A stretch of DNA of 64,000 bases from Mastigamoeba balamuthi (Eukaryota; Evosea; Mastigamoebida; Mastigamoebidae): positions 229,419-293,418 of the forward strand of contig CACRSC010000013.1 in assembly GCA_902651635.1 (NCBI GenBank). The letters are read 5' to 3'. Positions 47,701 through 57,366 of this stretch are shown one piece after another. The notes beneath the pieces were generated by a model, which did no database searches, was not told the DNA's origin, and saw only the letters and a program-made list of their open reading frames with translations. How positions within the stretch are numbered: the stretch's first letter is position 1; each line of letters opens with the position of its first letter. A program made the position numbers and the translations under genes.

Positions 47701-48643
47701 GGAAGGGCAGCTGGAAGTAGACGCCCGAGTGCTTGCTGCGGAGGCTGGCGCGGGCGGGGGCCGGGAGGTCGGCGTAGACGTCGCGCGGGTCGATGTTGGA
47801 GCCGCAGACGAACGTGACGTTGCCCATGAGGTCGCTGGCGGCCATCTCGGCGATGAGCGGGCCCGTCAGCCGCGCCGTCGAGACGAGCACGACGGCCGCG
47901 GGCACGATGGCCGCGCCCGTGCCCTGCTTGGCGTTGACCTGCGTGTTCATCTCCTGCACGCACTTGGCCGCCGCCGCCGCCGTGTCGGCCTCGCCCGCCA
48001 GCGCCGTGACGTCGACGACGGCCAGCGGCGTGGCGTTGACCGACCGCAGCGCGCCGACGAGGTAGTCCCTGGCCCCGGCGCCGTAGGGCGTCCCGCGGTA
48101 GAAGACGGCCGTCCGCGTGAGGCTCTCCCAGTTGCGCGCCAGGAACCCCGCGACGGCGCTCATCTCGTCGCCCCCGCCCGCGCGCGCGTTGACGACGCCC
48201 GCGCGGCCCCCGGAGGCCTCGCGCAGCGTCCGCGCGCACGAGAGCGCGCCGACCAGCGGCACCGGCGCCCCCGAGCCCCCGGCGAGCGCGCGCAGGCCCC
48301 GGGCGACCGCGTCGCTCGACTCGGAGCCCGCGGGCGCCGCCACGAGGAACGCGCCGCGCTCGCAGACGAGGCGGCGCGCGTTGTCGGCGGCCCGCGCGGC
48401 GTCGCCGGCGTCGTCGAGCCAGTCGAGCGCCCAGTCGAGGCGCGAGACGGCGTTGGCGTCGGCCAGCGCGGCGCTGAGCCCCGCGCGGCTGCCGGCGGCC
48501 CACGTGGCGCCCGCCGGCGACGTCACGCCGACGACGACGCGCGGCGAGGACGCGGTGGCCGCCGGGTCCTCGACCGCGCACGCGGCCCCGGAGGCCGCGC
48601 AGGCGAGCAGCAGCGGCACCAGCAGCAGCGCGCCGCCCCGCAT
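44798..48643 (-). CDS. Receptor pseudokinase copy J, most divergent member
   Basis: Minus-strand exons 48643-47664 and 47615-44798 (48-bp intron, the shortest here, phase 2) give 1265 aa. The signal peptide is MRGGALLLVPLLLACAASG. The subgroup marker is ARAGGGDEMSA. TM is near 858, a bulky LACGLGVCAVFIVGLVWLIY. The juxtamembrane block differs (LNIQKPELEINECIG), with loop IGQGRLG, VAIR, KKAITKAEQ, HGS (1022) and DFWYT. The tail motif has drifted to MSLSEQ...SLRFEL. Despite this, the central kinase block (MSGGSLKEYLARNRGQLGVF) is unchanged. It is the outgroup-like copy for asking which residues are constrained. Confidence 0.87.
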
Positions 48644-49423
48644 CGCTGCACCGCTGCCTGTGCACCTAAAGTGCACGTTCTGAGAAAACGGGCGCCAGCG
48701 GGGAGCGGCGAGCGGTTCCGGGGCGCGGGGCGCGGCGGGGGGCGCACGCGGAGGGGCGGAGGGGGGCGGGGCGGCGCGAGAACTGTGCCCGGCGACGGTT
48801 GGTGCCTGGCACGAAGGGAATTTTCGGGGTGCAGCGAGGAGAGGAATCGGACGTTGTGAATTCCCCCGGCGTGGCGGCCCGGGCGCGGGGCTGCGCGGCG
48901 GCGGCCGTGGCTGGCGCGGCCTCGTGCATGTTCCCGGCAGTGTCGGTGCGGCAGCGCTCCGCCCGCCGGTGCGTGTGACCGGATCGAGTAGCGAAGATAT
49001 TGGAGGGCGGAGCCGAAGTAGGGCAATCGAATTGTGCGGTGCTCTGCCCTCAGCGGGGCGGCCGGCCCACACCGGAACAACGGAAAACAGGCGCACCGGA
49101 AAAGAGGCCACCTGCCCGACTGGTCTAGACCGGCGGGGGGCGCCGGGAGCACCGCAGTACCGGGAAAAGCAGCAGTACGGGGAGATGCACACCCGAGACC
49201 CCCTCCTGTTTTTTCCGCCAGCACGTGGCGGAAAACGTTGACGACACGCTGACCCCCCGCTAAACGTCTTTGCTCCGTCGTTTCCCCCACCCCTCACTGA
49301 CGCTGCTGCAAGCTACGCGAGGCTGCGTGGTGGTTGTCTTGTTGGCTGGGTGGTGCTATTATTCGATGCGGCTGGCGGGGTGGGTGAGGGGGGAGGGAGA
49401 ACGAGAGAGGCCCTCCCCGAGGA
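48644..49423. other. Intergenic between copy J and RRP15
   Basis: About 780 bp, extremely GC-rich, marking the boundary between the receptor array and the single-copy genes. Long antisense-type ORFs cross it but carry no family match. No repeat or RNA gene was recognised. Confidence 0.55.
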
Positions 49424-50921
49424 CTACTCGTCGTCGGCCGCCGCGTCGGCGTCTGCGTCGGCGGTGGGGCTCATCAGGAAGTCGTCCTTGAGGGCGCTCC
49501 ACCCGCACTTGTCCTGCTGCTTGGCCTGCTGCTCCTGCTTGCGCTGCTCGACGATCCTGTTGAGCGCTGCCTTGGTCTCGAGCGCCGCCTGGGCCTTGGG
49601 CTTGGCCAGCATCTCGAAGAACGCGCTCTTGCTCAGCTCCTTCAGCTGCTTGTCCTGCATCACCGCCGCCGCAGGCAGCAGCGACGGCCCGCTCCCCACC
49701 TTCACGTCCTCGGGGGCCACGTTCTTCAGCGACCTGATCGCCTTGCCCTTGGCCTACAGTTCCACAGGGGAGAAGATTCCTCGTCAGAAAAATCTAGATA
49801 CACAGCGGGGGACAGATATTTGGCGGTTCGAGGGACACGGAACCTGCGAGGCACGCTTGGTGGCGCGCTTCTCCTCGGCGGCCTGGAACTGGTACTTGGC
49901 GACCTCGTTGAAGAGCCTGACGACCCCGCGGGTGGCCGTGCGGCGCAGGCGCTGCTCGTCGCCGGCCTCCCACGCCTCCTCCTTGGTGTGCGCCTTGTTC
50001 CGCACCGCTCGCCGCAGACGGATCTTCTCCGCTTCCGCACGCTTCGCACGCTTCTCGGCGCGCAGCTTCTCGTTGACGGCGGCCTCGAGAGACCGCATCG
50101 GGTTGCCGGCGGGCTCGGGGGCCTCGTCGTCCTCGTCGTCGCCCTCCTCGCCGTCGTCGGAGCCCGACGCGGAATCGTCGCCAGAGCCGTCAGACTCGGG
50201 GGCGGCGGGCTCGGCCGGAGCGTCGTTCTGCTTCTTCGACGTGCCAGAGGCGAGGATGGCGCCCAGGACGTCGCCAAAGTCCTTCTGCTCGCACGACAAC
50301 CGGAACGACGACGGGCCGTGAGAATATCAGCAGAGAAGATACGAGCAAGGGAGGCCCGATATCTGGATTCGGAACGCAATATCTCCCTCTCACAAACGCG
50401 GCCGGAAGGGGGAGGGCGATACGGCTGCGGACCTTTGGTGCCTTGGCGCCCTCCTCGTCCGCTGCCTTGTCGCCGCCCTCCTTGGCGTCCTTGCCCTCGG
50501 CCGCCTCGCCCACCTCCTCGTCGTCCTCGTCGACGATCTTGGCGCGCTTGGCGGGCCGCTTGGGCTTCTTGGCGGGGAGGGCCGGGCGCTTCCTCGGATC
50601 GAGTCCCTCGGTCGCCTTTTTCTCCTCCTCCCTCTTCTCGGCCTCCTCGGCGGCCCGCAGCGCCTCGTCAAAGTCGCCCGCCGCCGCAGTGGCCGCCGTC
50701 GCGGCGTCCTCGAGCGACGCGGCCGCAGCGGCCGACGCGGGGTCCTCCGTGGCGATGGCGTCCGCGAGCGCTGCGCGGTGCGCGCGGACCGCGCGGGTCG
50801 CCTCCTTGTGCCGGCGCTTGCGGGCGGCCTTGCGGTCCTGGTAGAGCTGCCCGCGGCGCGCGCGGCGCTCCTCGGTGGGGGTGAGGAAGCTCACGACACC
50901 CGGAGTCGCGTCCTCAGACAT
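49424..50921 (-). CDS. RRP15: RRP15-like ribosomal RNA processing protein
   Basis: Three minus-strand exons (50921-50433, 50284-49844, 49753-49424; introns 148 and 90 bp, both phase 0) give 419 aa. The family signature is in exons 2-3: a basic NEKLRAEKRAKRAEAEKI stretch, then LRRTATRGVVRLFNEVAKYQ, then a KSAFFEMLAKP segment, the order seen in Rrp15 proteins of the nucleolar 60S assembly pathway. The N-terminal half is low-complexity: Ala/Lys-rich with KKPKRPAKRAK (a likely nuclear localisation signal) and an acidic SDDGEEGDDEDDE run. It is longer than the human protein because of these arms. Intron 1 ends in GAGCAG; an acceptor two codons away cannot be excluded. Confidence 0.82.
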
Positions 50922-51310
50922 TTGGGTGGCGGCGCTGTGTGTGATGCGCGAGATATTTGTGATGACGCAATTGCTCATTATTTGATTCTTGTCGACTTTT
51001 CGCGCCAATCACTGCGCGAATCTGCGGGCCTGTGGACCAGAGGAGACCCGCCGCAGAATGGACCCTTAGGGCGAGGAGTACAAAATGGAAATTGGGTGGG
51101 ATGCACTGACACTCATTGGATGGAGACCGAGTAAGGTATCGCATCCTCAGTTTAAACAGAGTACGAGTTGACGGCCGAATGCAATGGCACAGCTCAGTAC
51201 CTTATGGGCGCAGGCAGCATGCCAGACGCGTGGTCGTCCATGGTCAACAGAAATAAATCTTGGCCCACGTGGCAGATAGGAATATCTCCGTGAAATCTTC
51301 GAATACGCGG
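50922..51310. other. Divergent intergenic region between RRP15 and the ZnT6-like gene
   Basis: About 390 bp between divergent start codons, AT-richer than the flanking exons. AAATATCT lies 30 bp upstream of the RRP15 start (minus strand, 50951-50958), and AATATCTCC lies 22 bp upstream of the ZnT6-like start (51281). These may be copies of one core-promoter element. Confidence 0.4.
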
Positions 51311-52469
51311 ATGGAGCCCAAGCAGCGCAAGACAGCGACGTTCGCTGCGCCCCTGGACGCCGGCTACAGCGCCTGGGAGGACGACGCGCCGCGCCGCGAC
51401 GCTCTACCCCTGCGCCTCGACGCCCTCTGGCGCTCGGTCCGCGCCATAGCGCTCGACCGCCACTGCGCGCCGCTGCTGCTCGTCGCCTGCGCGTTTGTCG
51501 CGTTCGCCGTCGTCGAGATGTCCGTCTCGGCCGCGACCAACAGCCTGGGGCTCGTCGCCCACGCCCTGCACACGCTCTTCGACGCGTTCTGCGTGGGCAT
51601 CAGCCTCGCGGCGGCGCTGACGGCGCGCGGGGCCCCGACGGCCGTCTACTCGTACGGCAGGCAGCGCTTCGAGCTGCTCGCGGGCTTCGCCAACGGCGTC
51701 TTCCTCATGTTCTTCTCGCTCTTCGTCGTCGTCGAGGCCCTGCAGCGCGTCATCGCCGGCGGCAGGATGCACTCGCACGAGCAGGCCCTCTGGACCGCCG
51801 CCGTCGGCCTCGTCCTGCACCTCGCCTCGGCCCTCTTCTTCCACCAGCACACCAAGCTCCGCTCCGGTCCGCGCAATCCAATATCCCACGTCACCGCAGG
51901 CATTTCCCGGAAATCGCCCCCCGCTGACGTGGCGCAGGCGTTTCCTGGAAATGTTCCGCCCTCCCTCCCTCCCCTATGGCTGACGTGCCTGGGCAGAGGT
52001 CAGGAGGGAGGCGCCGGACACGTTCGTGTTCCTGGTGGTCAACGCGGTCACGGACGCGACGCGCAGCGCGGCGGTGCTGGCGTCGTCGTGGGCGTCGACG
52101 GTGCGCGGGTGGGAGCTGGCGGACCCGCTGGCGTCGCTGGCGCTGAGCCTGCTGGCCATCTACCACACGGCGCCCATCTGCTTCCGCGCCGGCCGCGTCC
52201 TGCTGCAGGCCACGCCGCTCTGCGTGCAGCAGCAGCTCTACGGGGCCCTGCTGCGCGCGCGGATGGTCGAGGGCGTGCTCGAGGTGAAGGAGGAGCACTT
52301 CTGGACGCTGGCGCCCGGGGTCTTTGTGGGGTCGGTCGTCGTCCGCGTGCGCAGCGACGCCGAGGAGCAGGCCGTCCGGAAGCAGGTCCGCGCGCTGCTC
52401 GCGGGCCTCGTGTCGCACCTCACGGTGCAGGTCGAGAAGGACTCGTGGCTCCCCACGTTCAACCAATAG
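51311..52469 (+). CDS. SLC30A6: ZnT6-like (SLC30A6) cation diffusion facilitator
   Basis: Exons 51311-51866 and 51997-52469 (130-bp intron, phase 1) give 342 aa. The C-terminal domain matches ZnT6 closely: a GRVLLQATP segment, MVEGVLEVKEEHFWTL and VGSVVVRVRSDAEEQ. The first half has TM helices and the YSYGRQRFELLAGFANGVF block. ZnT6 is the partner of ZnT5 that loads zinc into early-secretory-pathway enzymes, and in animals it is itself transport-dead. Here TM2 keeps H-x3-D (His87, Asp91), while TM5 has N-x3-D (Asn201, Asp205), so three of four canonical zinc ligands remain. No His-rich loop is present. The ATG at 51311 follows stop-free upstream codons without another ATG. Confidence 0.85.
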
Positions 52470-52613
52470 GGGCTGTGTCAGTGGTAATATCAATTGTGGT
52501 TTCTGATTTTCCCGGGTCGAAGAATCGCGGTCCGTTGAAGTCTGCGGGAAAGATCACCGATGATATTCCGAATGACGTCGAGTGCACTACGCTGTACCAG
52601 CAGTGCCGCAACA

Positions 52614-53272
52614 ATGAACGCAAACGAGGCGGAGCAGCCCCTGGCGCCCGTGTGCGTCTACCATGCGCTCTGCACAACGCAGAGCCCCGTGTGCCCCGGC
52701 CGCAGGGGCCGCACGTCGTGCTTCTCGTCCCCCGACATCGAGAGCCTCTCGCTCTCCAACATCCTCGTCGCAGGTTCCTCCTCCCCGCCCTCTCCGCATC
52801 GCGCGCTCCTACCAACTCCATCTGGCGTGTTGTGCCCCGCAGAGGACGACCCCGTTCAGGGCCACGTTCTGAAGCTGATGCTCGCGAAGCTTGGCTACAA
52901 GGTAACAATAGCTACAGACGGCCACTCGGCGGTCTCGTTGTGCGTCGGCCTACGACCGCTGGCTGCCCTTCGCCTCACACTCACTCCCCTCTCCCCTTCC
53001 CCCCCCCCGGCCTCAGGTTCATCACGGGCAGCGGGACGTTCTCCTGCATCGTCATGGACAACTCGATGCCGGGGCTCACAGGGCTGCAGGCGGTGCGCAC
53101 CATCCGGGCCCACGAGGGCGGGTGCCGCTGCTGTGTGCGCGTGCGCATCGTCGCGCTCTCGAGCGACCACATACCGGAGACCGAGTGGAAGGCCGCCGGC
53201 GCGGACGTCGCCCTGCGCAAGCCCGCGAAGCTGGCGGAGCTCGCCGCTGCCATACGCGGCGGCGACAGCTGA
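52614..53272 (+). CDS. Stand-alone receiver-domain (response regulator) protein
   Basis: Three exons (52614-52773, 52843-52939, 53017-53272; introns 69 and 77 bp) give 170 aa. After about 48 residues of unknown N-terminus, a complete receiver domain follows: the acidic pair in LVAEDDP, the phospho-acceptor Asp100 in VMDNSMPGLTGLQAVRTIR, the switch Ser in VALSSD and the conserved Lys154 in LRKPAK. There is no output domain, so it probably acts as a phosphorelay intermediate (Spo0F-like) or a protein-interaction switch downstream of a hybrid histidine kinase. Intron 1 is a multiple of three without stops, but receiver alignment requires its removal. The intron 2 donor was chosen as GTGCGT, giving SLFITG; another donor three bases upstream also keeps phase. 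Confidence 0.82.
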
Positions 53273-53348
53273 AGAGCCAACCGGAGCCTCAGAATGCTCG
53301 TAACTCACAGCCTATACAGAGATCCGAGGCATTTGATAAGTTTGTCTC

Positions 53349-53354
53349 AATAAA
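53349..53354 (+). promoter_or_regulatory. Poly(A) signal of the receiver-domain gene
   Basis: AATAAA 77 bp after the TGA stop and only 67 bp before the convergent COG3 stop codon, so the two 3' UTRs probably overlap. Confidence 0.55.
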
Positions 53355-53420
53355 CTCGGCACACGTTCCCTCTCACACGCTGTGGTCATGAAGGGGAAAA
53401 GGAGGGTGTAGGGTCGCGTG

Positions 53421-56280
53421 CTAGTTCTTTTCTGGCATCGCGCTGTCGAAGATGAGAGCGATCTCCGACGTCGACGCGACGCCAGGCGGCAGCGGGAGGC
53501 CCTCCTGCTGCTGCGCGAGGTGCAGGCGGCTGAAGGCGCTCGCGAACTGGTCCCAGCTGTCGAGTATGTTGTCGCGCACGGGCTGCAGCAGCGCCGTCGC
53601 CGCGCTCGGCAGGTACCTGAACAGCGCGGCCACAATGCCGGGTATCTGGTCCCTGAGCACCGCAGTGATCGACTCCGAGAGCTCGAAGAATTTCTCTGTG
53701 AAAAAAGACGTCAGATTCAATTGAAATCGGAAACGGTGACACAACCTTCGGACGCCCAGGTCTGCTCCCTCAGCGACTGCGTCCCCTGCGACCCGTGCAC
53801 CTTCTCGAAGCTGTTGATCTGTGTAACGTGCGGTTCTTGAGACGCGCCGAGCAACGCCGGACGACGGGCATACCTGAACCAACACCGAGAACAGCGGGCC
53901 GGCGATGGCCTTTGTGGTGCGCACGATGAACTTCTCAATGGCCGCGTTGAGCTCCTTGTCCAGTTTCTGCTCCGCGTGCGACGCGTGAGGCACTCACAGG
54001 CACAGCCAGCGAGAGCGGGGGCGACAGCTTTGGGGCCGCACCTTGCGCGAGTCGAGCTTGTCGCTCGAGACCTTGGGCGTGTACGTGTCGAGGCTGAACA
54101 GCGAGCTGAACTCGCCCGACAGCACCTTGCGCAGCTCGCTGCGCGTGTGCGAGAAGTCGAGCGACACGGCCGTGGCGCTGAACGCCACCTCGAACGGCGC
54201 GATTTGCTCGCGCGCCGTCAGCAGGTGCCGTATGAGGAACAGCTGCCCCTCGACAAACCCCTTCCTCTTCTCGATCTCCACCGCCGCCTGGTTCAGCGAC
54301 TCGATGCACGCCTCGAGCGACTCGCACGCCAGCCCCTCGAACACCCTCAGCTTTCCAAGCAGCCGGGGGTCAGCGAGATGCCAGCGGGGTGCCCCGCCAT
54401 AAGCGGGCGCGGGCGCACGTCTACTGTCCCGTAGAGCTTCGAGAGCAGCATCAGGGTGCGCTGCAGCGTGGGGTACCAGGTGGCGTAGATGCCCTGGATC
54501 GTCGGGGCGACGTCCGCGGCGCCGGCGTCCAGCGGCACGCTGAGCTTGGCGGGGTAGTCGAGGTCCGCGTCGCCCGGGACGAACGCGACGATCTCCTCCT
54601 GCACGTGGCGCTGCGCGAGGTACGTCAGGCGCTCCTGGATCTCGCGCAGGACGCCCTCGAACCCCGCCTGCGCCACCTCGAGCTCGGCGTTGAACGGCGC
54701 CTCCTGCTCGAGCACCTCCGAGCGCACGATGGCGGCGGCGGCGCAGAGGTGGTCGATGCTCTGCGTGTGCAGCAGCGCGGGGCGCAGCGCCTCCTTGAGC
54801 GACGTGCAGAGCCACTCGATGAGCTTGCGCATCAGCGCGCTGGGCGTCCGGAAGAACTGCGAGTACAGCGTCAGCTCCGCCCTGCAGATCCGCAGCACAA
54901 ACGAGCACGCGGCCCGGACAGACGAGGGCACGTCGCCCGTGACCGCGGCCTGCGCCAGCGACTCGGCCACGAACGCCGACATGAGCAGACGCCTCTGCTG
55001 GAAGTAGCAGCTGTGGCAGTCGTACAGCATGGCGCTGTACCTGCAAGGGGTGCCCAGTGAGCACTCAACGAGGGGATCCCCCTCCCCCTCTGGAAGGAAA
55101 CGCACTCCTTCCCCGAAGCCCTCTTCTCTATCTCGGCGCAGTGGGGCCGCAGCTTCGACGACAGCGTCCTGAACTGCACGTACAAGGGCGAGGCAGCCTC
55201 CATGCCCTCCAAGGACTGTTGCGGCGGCCGTGAGGGCACGGGGGGAGAAGGAAAGGCGGCGGGGGGCACCCGCTTGGCGGTGGCAGGGTCTGGCGGGATG
55301 GCCGAGGCCTTGGACGCAGACCTCAGCAGAGTGACCACGTGCGTCTTGATCTCCGTCAGCGCGCGCGACTGCAGCTCCTTGTAGCGGCCCAGCACGGTGG
55401 CGGCGTCCACGTAGGACCTCTGCGCAGCTGCTGTGGGGGGCGGCCAGAGGGCAGCAAGGCAGGAGAGGACGGCAGGGGCGCACGTGGCGGCCCAGGAAGT
55501 CGATGCACTGGTCGAGCTCGTTGAGCACGGACGCGAGGCCCGCGGTGCCGGAGATCATGGAGCCCGGCCCGTAGAGCCTCGTGGACAGCGGGTACACCTG
55601 GTCAAAGTACCACAGCCTCCGCTCGAGCGCCTCCGCGAGCCCCTCCTTGCTCCGCTGTGTTCCAGGAATTGAGATATGCCTGCGCTGACTCAGCGGCCCG
55701 CAGAATGGTGCCAGCCCACCTGCTGGCGCGTGATCTCCTGCGCGCGCGCGTGGATCGACGACGTGCGCGACTGGACCTTGCTGAAGTGCTGCGACGTCGA
55801 CTCGACCAGCGACACCCACGCCGCGGCCGCGTCCCTGGCCTTGGCGATCCCGGCCGCGTACGCCGCGAGGTCTGCCGCCCGCACGTTCTCGACGGGCTCG
55901 AGCGCCCCGTCGCCGGCGCCGCGCGGCGACACGTCAGCCGTGGGCGCCGACGCGGGCGTGGCGCCGGGCGGGGCCTGGGCCTCGAACCACTTCTCGAACT
56001 GCTGGAGTGTCTCGAGCTTCGGCTTGGCGCCATCCGCCGGCGCGCTCAGCGGCACACCGGCGAACTGGGGGGGGGGGATCCAATTTGATTCAGATTCAGA
56101 TTCAGATTCAGTCTCTTTGGGGGCTCTTGGGGGGAGAACCTTGGCGGGCAGCGGCCGGTCGCCAGTGATGCGGTCCAGGCGGCTGAGGAGCTGCTCCTGC
56201 TTCTGCGTGAGCTCGCCCAGCTGCCTGAACCTGACGATGAGCTGCGGCGCGTCCTTGCGCGCGGATATCGGCGTTGCCAT
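53421..56280 (-). CDS. COG3: COG3, conserved oligomeric Golgi complex subunit 3
   Basis: Nine minus-strand exons: 56280-56140, 56064-55720, 55654-55484, 55419-55106, 55040-54419, 54350-54042, 53966-53874, 53818-53746 and 53695-53421; 780 aa against about 828 in human. Recognisable Sec34/COG3 blocks in order are a coiled N-terminus (ELTQKQEQLLSRLDRI), ERRLWYFDQVYPLSTRL, ELDQCIDFLGRH, SRALTEIKTHVV, YDCHSCYFQQRRLL, WYPTLQRTLMLLSKLYG, GQLFLIRHLLTAREQIAPFE, a LDS segment and a C-terminal PVRDNIL block. COG3 is a lobe A tether subunit in retrograde intra-Golgi trafficking. The acceptor before exon 6 is AAAG, weaker than the usual CAG, but it yields the family's KLYxxxDxxVFxGL spacing exactly. The first inferred intron (75 bp) has no stop and may be retained. 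Confidence 0.88.
56087..56110. repeat. 4 x GATTCA microsatellite in COG3
   Basis: Four perfect GATTCA units inside the first inferred COG3 intron. If the intron were retained they would encode an alternating Ser-Glu run. Confidence 0.9.
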
Positions 56281-56408
56281 CGATCGATGGTGGGGCGCTG
56301 CGTGCGACCAGAAGATACAACAATCGCCCCAACCGCAAGATCATGGTTTTTCCTTACGTGCTCCGCCTTTATAAAAAGCAGCACACCTTGCGATCCGGCG
56401 CGGGGCCC
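56281..56408. promoter_or_regulatory. Compact divergent promoter region (COG3 / charged coiled-coil gene)
   Basis: Only 128 bp separate the COG3 start (minus) from the next start (plus). The AT-richer centre, including TTTATAAAAAG near 56369, is the only evident core-promoter candidate. Control elements for both genes must lie here or within the genes. Confidence 0.4.
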
Positions 56409-56946
56409 ATGGCGGACAAGGACAAGGAGAGAGACAAGGACAAGGTGGGCGCCTCCTCATACCCCCCTCCATCATTCCCCCACGATTCCCAACCGAGAAG
56501 CCCAGCAGAAGCCCCGCGACAAGGACAAGAGCGACCGCGCAGCGACCACAGTGGCCGTAGCCTCGGCGCCCTCGGCCAGCGGCCTGCGGGACAAGGACAG
56601 GGACAGGGACAAGCTCAAGGAGCGCGAGAAGGACAAGGAGCGCAGGGAGCGCGAGCGCAAGAAGCGCAAGGAGAGCGAGAAGAAGGCGGCGGCTGCGTAC
56701 GAGAGCATCGTGAGCCCCTCGCTGGCCAAGCTCGAGGCGCGCTACAGGGACGCCGAGACGCGCGAGCGCCTGCGGTCGTTCCGCGCGGCGTGGGAGGAGG
56801 CCGAGCGCCTGCACCCCGGCGTCTCGCACAGGCTCCTCGTGGCCCTCTTCGACGCCCTCAAGGACAAGGGCAACACGGGCCCCGGCTCCGTCCCCGCAGC
56901 CGCCGCAGCCACCGCGTCCGCGTCCTCGTCGGGCGCCAAGCACTGA
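56409..56946 (+). CDS. Small charged coiled-coil protein, function unknown
   Basis: Exons 56409-56444 and 56506-56946 (61-bp intron, phase 0) give 158 aa. I do not recognise the family. The N-terminus is a Lys/Asp/Glu/Arg-rich run of DKDK repeats on both sides of the intron, followed by a predicted charged helix (REKDKERRERERKKRKESE). A more ordinary helical region follows (SLAKLEARYRDAETRERLRS, then WEEAERLHPGVSHRLLVALF), and then an Ala/Ser tail ending GAKH. The second exon frame is strongly GC3-biased. The acceptor was chosen to join the exons in the frame that maintains the repeat. It could be a nuclear or RNA-associated protein by composition only. Confidence 0.65.
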
Positions 56947-57366
56947 GGAGGGGAGTGAGGGACGGGCACAGGAGCTCTCGCAGGGACGCTGAGTCCGCTT
57001 CGCTGCTCCTCTGGGGCTGTTGTACCGAGAGAGAACGTTGCCGCACCCACCAACGCACGACACACGCAGCACGCACGACAGCCACACGCCAGCAGGCAGG
57101 GGCAGGCCAGCCAGCAGCCACACACGCACGCACGCAGTCACCTCGCAACGCGGTGTTGTTCCCCCTCCTCGGCTGTTTGTTCCCGCGGACCAGAGGGCGG
57201 GGCAACTGAGAGAAACACGCCCCAGAGAGCTCTCTCTCGACTCAACACCCCCGGCACGGAGCCCTCGTGTTGGCGCCTCGCGACCCGCGGGGGCTGTGGA
57301 GGGCAGAGAGAGGGGGGTGCTTATGTGTGGCCAGCAGCAGCAGCAGCAGCGGGGCCGACAGGGGCC
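56947..57366. other. Intergenic between the coiled-coil gene and Kish
   Basis: About 420 bp between convergent stop codons. The stretch 57040-57140 is rich in CACGCA/ACGCAC-type repeats, and a short GCA run lies near 57330. No gene was found. Confidence 0.6.

Noticed and set aside
45582-48665. 1027-codon minus-strand ORF overlapping copy J in another frame
   Set aside because: It is an Arg/Ala-rich shadow frame that crosses the copy J intron, while the receptor frame carries all conserved motifs.
44714-48859. 1381-codon plus-strand ORF opposite copy J
   Set aside because: It is antisense to copy J, highly Arg-rich and has no family match. Long antisense frames are expected where codons are strongly GC3-biased.
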